The notes under the pieces: generated by a model
Told to the model about the DNA's origin: nothing
The model's input: the letters and a program-made list of their open reading frames with translations, nothing else
Databases searched by the model: none
Translations under genes and position numbers: made by a program
DNA from: CAWCFV01 sp963794995
Lineage (GTDB): Bacteria; Actinomycetota; Actinomycetes; JACCUZ01
Assembly (NCBI GenBank): GCA_963794995.1
Contig: CAWCFV010000002.1
Coordinates: forward strand, 1,612,001-1,676,000
DNA length: 64,000 nucleotides
Direction of reading: 5' to 3'
In this document: piece by piece, positions 46,089 to 53,814 of the stretch
How the letters are laid out: the number at the start of each line of letters is the position of its first letter
Position numbering within the stretch: the first letter of the stretch is position 1

Positions 46089-46118
46089 CCTCGCGGGCCG
46101 TCGGCCGACGAACCCCGG

Positions 46119-47396
46119 CTACCCGCGCAGCCCGTTCATGTTGCCGGCGCTGAACGCGGTGAAGCGCAGGGACCGGCCGGGGTCGCCGGCCCCGCCCGGG
46201 GCGTTGTCCTGCTCGTAGTTGGGGTTGTGCGAGCCCTTCGCGCCCTGGCCGCGGAAGAAGGTGCCGAAGTCGATGTCGCTGGTGGGGTCGCCGAAGGGCA
46301 CCATCGTGTAGCCGTTGCCGACGCCGATCGGCTCCGCGGTGCGGTCGCCGTCCTTGGCGTGGTAGAGCGGGTACCGGTGGGTCTGCCTGGCGACCGTGGC
46401 CAGCGGGTCGAAGACGTCCTCGACGCGTGTGCCGTTCTCGTCGTAGCGCCAGCGGTGCTGGTGCTGGGCGACGTGGGCCCAGTAGATGTCCATCTCGACC
46501 ACGACGAGCCCCGGGTCGGTGACGTCGAGGTAGTGCTGCATGAGCCGCTTGCCGGACTCGGCCCGGACCTGCGTCGGCGCGATGGGGGCTCCCGTCACCC
46601 GGTCCTGGGTCACCGTCACCATCGGGCCGTCCTGCAGGAAGTTGTAGGCCGGCGAGTGGTTGTGCGTGTACATCTGGATGCCCCACGCGACGCTGAGCCT
46701 GTTCAGCGCCTCCCACTTCTCGCCGGCGACCGTCCAGACCTCGACGTTGCGGTTGTTGGCGCTCGTCGGGTCGTTGCCCGTGCCCATGTAGGGCGCGCCG
46801 AGGATCGAGGCGAACTCGAGCTCGGTCTGCAGCCGGTCGTAGTCGGCGGTGGTCATCGTGCCGCCGGCACTGTTCGGGCCGTACCAGGTGTTCGGGACGA
46901 AGCCGTGGTTGCCGATGGCCTCGAGCCCGTTGTCGTCGAGGAAGCCGCGCAGTGTGACGGCGTGCGCGAGGTACGCGGCCCGGCCCTCAGGCGTGGCGAC
47001 GTACGACGCGGACCCACCGGGGTTGTTGACGTTCTGCCCGTAGCCGGCGAACTCGACCTGCTGGATGCCGACCTTGGCGAAGTACTCGAACAGCTCCTTC
47101 CAGCCGCCCGGCAGCGGCACCAGCGGGCCGAGGTCGGTCGGGTCGGCGGGGAAGTTCGCCCCGCCGAGGTAGCCCATCGTCGGGCTGCCGCTGCCGCTCC
47201 ACAGCCGGCCGGGCACGTCACGCTGGGTGTAGGTGATCGTGCCGACCTTGGACGGCGGGATCAGTCGGCCGTTGGCCGTGCCCGCCTTCGGCGCGGCGAA
47301 GGCGTTCACAGGTCCGAGCGGGGCGAGCGCCACCGCAGCGGCGCCCCCGGCGCCGAGCCGCAGCAGATGCCGTCGGCTGAGGTTGTTCCGAGCCAT
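46119..47396 (-). CDS. Tat-exported sugar phosphate isomerase/epimerase-like protein
   Basis: A 425-residue TIM-barrel protein with a twin-arginine signal (SRRHLLRLGAGGAAAVALAP), hence exported folded with its metal. The barrel shows GIQQVEFAGYGQN, GLEAIGNHGF, MYTHNHSPAY, VVEMDIYWAHVAQ and PLYHAKDGD, matching the metal sites of xylose-isomerase-like enzymes. Exported members are known among 3-keto-sugar epimerases/hydratases. ATG 47396 follows GAGGAGG. It sits between the ROK kinase and ROK regulator genes, all minus strand, and shares an upstream motif with the latter. Confidence 0.88.
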   Translation of the reverse strand: MARNNLSRRHLLRLGAGGAAAVALAPLGPVNAFAAPKAGTANGRLIPPSKVGTITYTQRDVPGRLWSGSGSPTMGYLGGANFPADPTDLGPLVPLPGGWKELFEYFAKVGIQQVEFAGYGQNVNNPGGSASYVATPEGRAAYLAHAVTLRGFLDDNGLEAIGNHGFVPNTWYGPNSAGGTMTTADYDRLQTELEFASILGAPYMGTGNDPTSANNRNVEVWTVAGEKWEALNRLSVAWGIQMYTHNHSPAYNFLQDGPMVTVTQDRVTGAPIAPTQVRAESGKRLMQHYLDVTDPGLVVVEMDIYWAHVAQHQHRWRYDENGTRVEDVFDPLATVARQTHRYPLYHAKDGDRTAEPIGVGNGYTMVPFGDPTSDIDFGTFFRGQGAKGSHNPNYEQDNAPGGAGDPGRSLRFTAFSAGNMNGLRG

Positions 47397-47488
47397 CGAG
47401 AGCCTCCTCGTGCCACCCTCGGGTGAGCACATCGACCGGGTGTCCGTGCCCGCATCACGGTCGAATGAGTGGCTCGGACGCTAGTCCC

Positions 47489-47534
47489 ACTTTCGTCCGA
47501 TGGGAAGACTCTTTCGTTCAAGAACACCGAAAGT
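47489..47534 (-). promoter_or_regulatory. Candidate ROK operator upstream of the Tat-exported isomerase
   Basis: Perfect 7-bp arms ACTTTCG (47489-47495) and CGAAAGT (47528-47534) flank AAGACTCTTTCGT (47505-47517). The block is distinctly AT-richer than its surroundings. Confidence 0.5.
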
Positions 47535-47597
47535 ATTCCGGCCAGGCACCCCGCCCGGCGGGCAGGGGGGTCGGCGTCGCGACGGGCCGGCGCCGGC

Positions 47598-48644
47598 TCA
47601 GTCGTCGGAGGACTGGCGGGCGGCGACGGCGAGGGCGGCGACGGCAGCGCCGCGGGCACCCGCCATGTCCAGGTCGGGGACGACGGCGAACTCCGCGATC
47701 CGGCGCTGCTCGTCCCGGAGCTCGGTCGCGTCCTGGACCTGCCGGAGGAACCACTCGCGGAAGTGCGGCTCGGCCTCGACCACGCCGCCGCCGACGAGGT
47801 AGGCGTGCGGGTCGGTGAAGTTTGCCGCGACGGTGAACAGCCGGCCCAGCGCCCCCGCCTGCTGCGCGAAGATCGCCAGGGCCAGCTCGTCACCGGCGAC
47901 CGCCAGCCCCCGGACCGCCTTGGCGGCGTCGCCCGGTGCCATCTCGGCGAGCGGGTGGTCGGGGCGACGTGAGAGCCAGTAGGGCAGCAGGTTGGTGCGG
48001 ATGCCGGTCAACGAGGCGACGCTCTCGACGTCACCGATGTTGCCGCAGTTGCAGCGCGGTGCCGGCTGCCCGTCCTCCAGCACACCGTCGAGCGGGATGC
48101 GGACGTGCCCGAGCTCGCCGGCCATGCCGGCCGCCCCCCGCACGACCTGGCCACGCTCGACGACCCCACCGCCGAGCCCGGTCCCGACGATGGCCGACAC
48201 CGACGACCGACGTGCGGCGGCGGCACCGAAGAGCGCGTGGTGGGCGTACAGAGCGGCCGCGTTGCCGTCGTTGTTGTAGACGACCGGGAGCCCGAGGCTG
48301 CGTTCCAGCGCCCCCCGCACGTCGTAGCCCCACCACTCCGGCGCGGAGAAGTTGGTCGCTCCCCGCGACGAGATGACCCCGTCGGCGCTGGCCGGGCCCG
48401 GGGTGTCGAGACCGACGGCGCGGACGGCGGACCGGTGCGTGCCCGTCACCCCGAGCACCGTCTCGAGCGCCTCGACCATCGCGGCCACGGCGACCTCCGG
48501 GCCCTCGGTCACCCGGCTCGGCACCTCGACCAGGCGGTCGACGAGGAAGGACCCGTCGGGCGCCAGCACGGTCGCGTTGTTGCTGGTGCCGCCGTTGTCG
48601 ATGCCGACCACGACCCAGGAGGCGGCGCTACCGGCAGCGGACAC
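47598..48644 (-). CDS. ROK family sugar kinase
   Basis: A 348-residue sugar kinase without a DNA-binding domain. The ATP phosphate loop is VVGIDNGGTSNNATV, the catalytic Asp is in VVYNNDGNAAAL, and the sugar and zinc site is GELGHVRIPLDG...CNCGNIGDVES. It likely phosphorylates the sugar imported by the neighbouring ABC system. GTG 48644 follows GGAAGG. Confidence 0.9.
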   Translation of the reverse strand: MSAAGSAASWVVVGIDNGGTSNNATVLAPDGSFLVDRLVEVPSRVTEGPEVAVAAMVEALETVLGVTGTHRSAVRAVGLDTPGPASADGVISSRGATNFSAPEWWGYDVRGALERSLGLPVVYNNDGNAAALYAHHALFGAAAARRSSVSAIVGTGLGGGVVERGQVVRGAAGMAGELGHVRIPLDGVLEDGQPAPRCNCGNIGDVESVASLTGIRTNLLPYWLSRRPDHPLAEMAPGDAAKAVRGLAVAGDELALAIFAQQAGALGRLFTVAANFTDPHAYLVGGGVVEAEPHFREWFLRQVQDATELRDEQRRIAEFAVVPDLDMAGARGAAVAALAVAARQSSDD

Positions 48645-48793
48645 GGCGGCCAGCCTTCCACGTCATCGGCCCGGACGAGGGGGTGGGGCGACCGCGGACC
48701 GGGACGATTTGTCAGTATCGGGACGAACCATGTCCGTGCCGGGCGCGTCCTCGAACGACGTAGCCCATCCGACCACGACGGGATCACCACCTG
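48645..48793. other. Divergent intergenic region, ROK kinase / RTX gene
   Basis: About 150 bp without a gene. It contains the direct repeat CGGGACGA at 48700-48707 and 48719-48726 (19-bp period) in an AT-richer block that probably holds both promoters. No SD is visible for the RTX gene. Confidence 0.4.
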
Positions 48794-49774
48794 ATGACTC
48801 GACCTATCTCGGCCCCCCTGCGCTCCACCCTGGCGGCCACCGGCGCCGCCGCCCTCCTCGGCGCCGGAGCCCTGTTCATGGGCGCTCCCGGCAGCGGTGC
48901 CGCCGAGGCCGCCCCGACGGGGCCGCCCACCGGCTCGCCGCCCACGGGGACGGTGACCGCCTCGGAGACCTCCACCGCGACGCCGACCCCCAGCGCCACG
49001 ACCACCGCCGTCCCGCTGCTCTGCTTCGGCCTGGTGCCGACGATCCTCGGCACCGACAAGGACGACACGCTCACCGGCACCGCGGGGGCCGACGTGATCA
49101 TGGGCTTCGGCGGGGCCGACACCATCGACGGACTGGCCGGTGACGACGTCATCTGCGCCGGCGACAACTCGCTGCAGCGCAAGGGCGGGAACAGCACCGG
49201 CGCGGAGACGGTCGGCTTCGACGTGGTCCACGGCGGCGACGGCGATGACCGCATCGACGGCGAGGGCGGCGTCGACAGGCTGTACGGCGACGCCGGCAAC
49301 GACCTGCTGCTCGGTGGCGACAACGTCGGCGTGCCTGCCGACCACCCGCAGACGGCCGGGACCGTCGAGTTCCTGCAGGGCGGCGTCGGCAACGACACGC
49401 TGCGGGGAGGGGACGGCCTCAACTCGCTGTGGGGCAGCTACGGCGACGACACCCTCGAGGGCGGGCCGGACAAGGACCAGCTCTACGGCCGCCAGGGCAA
49501 CGACCGGATGGCCGGCGGCCCCGGTGACGACAAGGTCCGCGGCTACACCGGGGACGACGTCGGCTACGGCAACAAGGGCGCCGACGACCTGCGGGACAAG
49601 GTCACCTCGCTCGGCGCGGACCGCTACTACGGCGGCTACGGCACGGACCTGCTGAAGGGGCGGGGCGGCGACGACGTCCTGACCGGCGGCCCGGGGCGGG
49701 ACATGATCCGCGGCGGTGCCGGCGACGACACCTGCTCGAGCCCGTCCGGGAAGCCGAACGCGCTGAGCTGCTGA
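48794..49774 (+). CDS. Secreted RTX (hemolysin-type calcium-binding repeat) protein
   Basis: A 326-residue exported protein: signal peptide (about 1-35, hydrophobic LAATGAAALLGAGALFMGA), a Thr/Pro/Ser-rich linker (about 40-72), then repeated GGxGxDxUx nonapeptides such as GFGGADTIDGLAGDDVI, GGDGDDRIDGEGG and RGGDGLNSLWG running to a C-terminal Cys pair. These fold as a calcium-bound beta-roll. The N-terminal Sec-type signal means it does not need the type I exporter used by Gram-negative RTX proteins. No catalytic domain, so probably adhesive or structural. Confidence 0.9.
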   Translation: MTRPISAPLRSTLAATGAAALLGAGALFMGAPGSGAAEAAPTGPPTGSPPTGTVTASETSTATPTPSATTTAVPLLCFGLVPTILGTDKDDTLTGTAGADVIMGFGGADTIDGLAGDDVICAGDNSLQRKGGNSTGAETVGFDVVHGGDGDDRIDGEGGVDRLYGDAGNDLLLGGDNVGVPADHPQTAGTVEFLQGGVGNDTLRGGDGLNSLWGSYGDDTLEGGPDKDQLYGRQGNDRMAGGPGDDKVRGYTGDDVGYGNKGADDLRDKVTSLGADRYYGGYGTDLLKGRGGDDVLTGGPGRDMIRGGAGDDTCSSPSGKPNALSC

Positions 49775-49787
49775 CCCGTCGGCTCCT

Positions 49788-49822
49788 CGTGGGGACGGCG
49801 TGCGGCGCACGCCGTCCCCACG
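49788..49822. terminator. Strong bidirectional terminator
   Basis: A 16-bp perfect stem (CGTGGGGACGGCGTGC and its complement) with a 3-nt loop between the convergent RTX and inhibitor genes. Confidence 0.85.
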
Positions 49823-49876
49823 GCGCGGGCGTGGGCACCTGTCCTCGCTGGTGCACCGCCCGGGTCGACCTCGAGG

Positions 49877-50236
49877 TCAGCCGTGGTCGTCGCGGATCGG
49901 CCGGGCCACCACCACGGTGAGCCGGCGCTCCTGGGCCGGTGGGACCGCCGCCGGCTGCCACGGGCGCACCAGCCGGAGGACGACGAGGAACGACCCGGGA
50001 CGTTCTGCTCGCAGGTGCAGGACCCGGCGCGCGCTGCCGCCGACGTCGCCCCCGGTGTCCCGGGCAGCGTGCGTCCCGGTGTCCGGCAGCCGCACCAGCC
50101 CGTCCGGCACCGGCGCGGCCTCCCACCGGTAGCCGGCTCCCGGCAGGTCCTCCACCACCACGTCGAGCACCTCGCCGACCTGCAGGCTTTGCGTCGTCTC
50201 GACGACCTCTTGGCCATCGTCGCGTTGACCGGTCAC
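49877..50236 (-). CDS. Chagasin-like cysteine protease inhibitor (I42)
   Basis: A 119-residue beta-rich protein. The three inhibitor loops of the chagasin family can be recognised: LPGAGYRWE (NPTTGY-W loop), the Gly/Ser turn GGDVGGSARR, and the VLRLVRPW loop. GTG 50236 follows AGGAGC. No signal peptide is present, so it appears cytoplasmic. It is transcribed divergently from a papain-like protease gene 55 bp away, suggesting a protease-inhibitor pair. Sequence drift in the first loop (Gly-Ala for Pro-Thr-Thr) makes activity uncertain. Confidence 0.78.
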   Translation of the reverse strand: MTGQRDDGQEVVETTQSLQVGEVLDVVVEDLPGAGYRWEAAPVPDGLVRLPDTGTHAARDTGGDVGGSARRVLHLRAERPGSFLVVLRLVRPWQPAAVPPAQERRLTVVVARPIRDDHG

Positions 50237-50290
50237 GGCACCGCTCCTAGCGTCGGGGGCCCGGCCCGGGGGAGCCGAGAGGGGCAGCAG

Positions 50291-51214
50291 ATGGCCACGA
50301 GCACCCGTAGCGCGGGCACGGCGAAGCGCACCACGAAGCGCACCACGAAGCGCACCACCCCTCGCACCGCCAAGCGCACGAGCCCGGGCACTCCCCGGCG
50401 CACCGCGCGACACTCGACGACCGACGACGACTCCGGCCGCACCCGCATCCTCAACTGCGTGCCGTCACCGGGCACCGACTCGGACTGGCAGCTCCACAAC
50501 GCGGAGGATGCCGGGCTGCTGGCCTCGACGGCAAGGGCCGTACCGCGGTCGAAGGACCTGCGCGACGACACCTGGTGGACCATCGGCGACCAGGGGCTCA
50601 CGGGATCGTGCGTCGGCTGGGCCAGTGCCGACTCGGTCGTGCGCTGGCACCTCGTGCAGGCGGGCCGGCTGGCCAAGAACCAGCCGCTCTCACCGCGGTT
50701 CCCGTGGATGGCCGCCAAGGAGACCGACCAGTTCGTCGCCCAGCCGACGACGTTCATCGAGTCCGACGGCACGTCGCTCAAGGCCGCCCTGGACGTGTGC
50801 CGCAAGTGGGGAGCCGTGCAGGACACGGTGCTGCCGTTCCGGTCCGGGAGGCTCTACGTCGGGGAGGTCGCCACCTTCTACGCGATCGCCACCCAGCTCA
50901 AGATCGCGGCGTACTTCAACCTCGGGCGCCGGCTGGCCGACTGGCGCACCTGGCTGGCCGGCAGCGGGCCCATCCTGACCCGGCTCGACGTCGACGCCAC
51001 CTGGGACGCGGCCACGTCCCGGAAGGGCCGGCTCACGACCTACCGGCCCGCGACGGCACGCGGCGGCCACGCCGTGGCGCTGGTCGGGTACACGTCGACC
51101 GCGTTCATCGTGCGCAACAGCTGGGGCACGTCCTGGGGCGACGGCGGCTACGCCTATGCCAGCAACGCGTACGCCGCGCAGGCCTTCACCGAGGCCTACG
51201 GCATCGCGCTCTGA
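50291..51214 (+). CDS. Papain-like (C1) cysteine protease
   Basis: A 307-residue protease. Papain motifs in order: DQGLTGSCVGWA with oxyanion Gln and nucleophile Cys near 107, GGHAVALVGY with His near 260, and RNSWGTSWGDGGY with Asn near 276. The N-terminal 45 residues are a Lys/Arg/Thr low-complexity tail of KRTT repeats with no signal peptide, unlike lysosomal papains, so it is probably cytoplasmic or nucleoid-associated. ATG 50291 follows GAGAGGGG. A chagasin-like inhibitor gene lies divergently next to it. Confidence 0.9.
   Translation: MATSTRSAGTAKRTTKRTTKRTTPRTAKRTSPGTPRRTARHSTTDDDSGRTRILNCVPSPGTDSDWQLHNAEDAGLLASTARAVPRSKDLRDDTWWTIGDQGLTGSCVGWASADSVVRWHLVQAGRLAKNQPLSPRFPWMAAKETDQFVAQPTTFIESDGTSLKAALDVCRKWGAVQDTVLPFRSGRLYVGEVATFYAIATQLKIAAYFNLGRRLADWRTWLAGSGPILTRLDVDATWDAATSRKGRLTTYRPATARGGHAVALVGYTSTAFIVRNSWGTSWGDGGYAYASNAYAAQAFTEAYGIAL
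50324..50359 (+). repeat. 12-bp tandem repeat coding KRTT
   Basis: AAGCGCACCACG occurs three times in a row (last copy ends ACC), with a degenerate copy after it. Repeat number could vary between strains. Confidence 0.8.
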
Positions 51215-51322
51215 ACGAAACGGCAAACCGCTGGCAAAGACCTCGCTGCACGTCTTGTCGGCCACCGTGATCGGGCGCACGGTCGAAGCATCCGGAAGGC
51301 CCGGGGGGGTCTGGGGGCGTCT

Positions 51323-51347
51323 GCGGTCGACGTGTCGCGTCGACCGC
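51323..51347 (+). promoter_or_regulatory. Hairpin in the leader of the GMC operon
   Basis: A 10-bp perfect stem GCGGTCGACG/CGTCGACCGC with loop TGTCG, 37 nt before the GTG of the GMC gene. It could be a leader structure, an operator, or a terminator for the upstream protease gene. Confidence 0.5.
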
Positions 51348-51384
51348 GGCGCCGTCGGAGCTGGAGGCGGCCAGGGGAGGCAGC

Positions 51385-53814
51385 GTGGCGGTACGACGCC
51401 GCGCGGGGCGGCAGGACGCGGCCGGGGACGAGCACGTCGACGCGGTGGTCGTCGGCTCCGGTTTCGGCGGCTCGGTCGCCGCCTACCGGCTCGCCGAGGC
51501 GGGGCGGTCGGTCGTGCTCCTCGAACGGGGACGTCCCTACCCGCCCGGCAGCTTCGCCCGGACGCCCGCAGCGATGGGCCGCGCGTTCTGGGACCCGAGC
51601 GAGGGCCTGCACGGCCTCTTCGACGTGTGGACCTTCCGCGGGCTCGAGGGCGTGGTCTCGAGCGGCCTCGGCGGCGGGCTCGCTGATCTACGCCAACGTC
51701 CTGCTGCGCAAGGACGAGTCGTGGTTCGTGCACGAGTCCCCCGTGCCCGGTGGCGGCTACGAGACCTGGCCGGTCCAGCGGGCCGATCTCGACCCGCACT
51801 ACGACCGGGTCGAGAGCATGCTCGGGGCGACGCGCTACCCGTACGCCGACACGACCGCGAAGACCTCGGCGATGCGCGCCAGCGCGGCGCGGCTGGGGCT
51901 CGACTGGCAGCTCCCGCCCCTGGCGGTCACCTTCAGCGGCCGGCCGCAGGACCCACCGGTGCCGGGAGCGCCGATCGAGCCGGCGGAGTACGGCAACCTG
52001 CACGGCCGTCCGCGGTCGACCTGCCGGCTCTGCGGCGAGTGCGACATCGGCTGCAACGACGGCGCGAAGAACACCCTCGACCACACCTACCTGTCGGCGG
52101 CTGCGCACCACGGCGCCGACCTGCGCACCGCGGTGCGAGGTCCGTGGTTTCGCTCCCCTACCCGGCGGCGGCTACGAGGTGCGCTACGTCGTGCACGAGG
52201 CCGCCGACGAGGGCCGGCGCACGCGGACCAGCACCAAGCCGTTGCACCGCCTGACCTGCGACCGCCTGGTGCTCGCCGCCGGCACCTTCGGCTCGACCTA
52301 CCTGCTGCTCCGCAACCGGAGCGCCCTTCCCGGCCTGAGCCGGGCACTGGGCACCCGCTTCAGCGGCAACGGTGACCTGCTCGCCTTCCTCCTCGACGCC
52401 CGCGACCCGACCTCGGCGGACGGCCGCCGGGTCATCGAAGGAAGCCGCGGGCCGGTGATCACCAGCGCGATCCGGGTCGGCGACGCGGTCGACGGTGACG
52501 GCTCGACCGGCCGCGGCTACTACGTCCAGGACGCCGGCTTCCCCGGTGTTCGCCGACTGGCTCGTCGAGACCAGCCAGCTGCCCGGCCAGCTGCGGCGCG
52601 GCCTGCGGTTCGCCCGCGCCCGCCTGCGCCGCCGGGTCGGCGGGTCGCCCAAGACCGGCCTGTCCGCAGACCGTCAGCGCGCTGCTCGGGCCCGGCCACC
52701 TGTCGGCCGGCTCGCTGCCGCTGCTCGGGATGGGCCGCGACGTGCCGGACGGCGTCATGCGTCTGCACAAGGGGCACCTCGAGGTCGACTGGACCACGGC
52801 GTCGTCGGAGGCCTTCTTCCGGCGGGTCCGGGCGAACCATGCGCGACCTCGCCGACGACCTGGGCGCGGACTTCCAGGACAACCCGCTGTGGTGGACCCG
52901 CCGGGTGGTGACGGTGCACCCGCTGGGCGGTGCGCCGATGGGACGGCACGTGGCCGAGGGTGTGTGCGACGAGAACGGCGAGGTGTTCGGCTTCCCCGGG
53001 CTGCACGTGCTCGACGGCTCGCTGCTGCCGGGCCCGGTCGGCGCGAACCCCTCGCTCACGATCGCCGCGGTCGCGGACCGCGCCTGCGACCGGATGCGGG
53101 CGACCCCGGTCCGCTCGGCGGCACGGCCCGCGCCGGAGGTGATCACGCTGCCGGAGCAGGGGGGGTCGATCGGTCCGAACGGGGCCCGTCCCGGGCGGCC
53201 GGCGACCAGCCTGTCGTTCACCGAGGAGATGAAGGGGTTCGTCGCGCTCGACGTCGACGACCCGGCGGGTGGCGAGCGGCTCGGCCGGCAGCTGCGGGCA
53301 GCGGCTGATGTTCCACCTCACCATCACCGCGGACGACGTCGACGGGTTCGTCGCGGACCCGGCGCACCTCGGGCGCGCGACCGGCTACGTCGAGTGCGAC
53401 CTCCTGGGCGGGCGGCTGCCGGTGCAGCGCGGCTGGTTCAACCTCTTCACCCGCGACGCCGACCCCGCGCGCCGGCGGATGCTCTACCGGCTGCTGCTCG
53501 CCGACGCCGGCGGCAACCCGCTGACCCTGGTGGGGCACAAGGACGTGCACGACGACCCGGGGTTCGACGTGTGGCGGGACACCTCGACGCTGTACGTCCG
53601 CCTGCACGCCGGGCACTCCGACCCGTCCGGCGAGGACGGCCCGGTCGTCGCCGCCGGCATCATCACCATCCACATACCGGACTTCCTCCGCCAGCTCACG
53701 ACCTTCCGCACCGACGGGCCACAGCCGGCGCACGCGATGGAGGCCTTCGGGCGGCTGTTCCTCGGCGAGCTGTGGGACGTGTACGGCCGCGCGCTGGCCG
53801 GGAGCCGGGCGTGA
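51385..53814 (+). pseudogene. GMC oxidoreductase (cholesterol-oxidase-like) with C-terminal extension, six frameshifts
   Basis: About 807 residues if six single extra bases are removed (near 51676, 52135, 52541, 52665, 52837, 53297). The FAD loop is VVVGSGFGGSVAAYRLAEAG; a Cys-rich CRLCGECDIGC follows; the catalytic region is VHPLGGAPMGRH and the C-terminal FAD motif is LPGPVGANPSLTIAAVADRA. An added domain of about 190 residues begins around MKGFVALDVDDP. Cholesterol oxidases, large GMC alcohol oxidases and steroid dehydrogenases share this plan. GTG 51385 follows AGGGGAGG. All motifs persist in the shifted frames. First gene of a ten-gene operon; its stop overlaps the next start. Confidence 0.85.
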
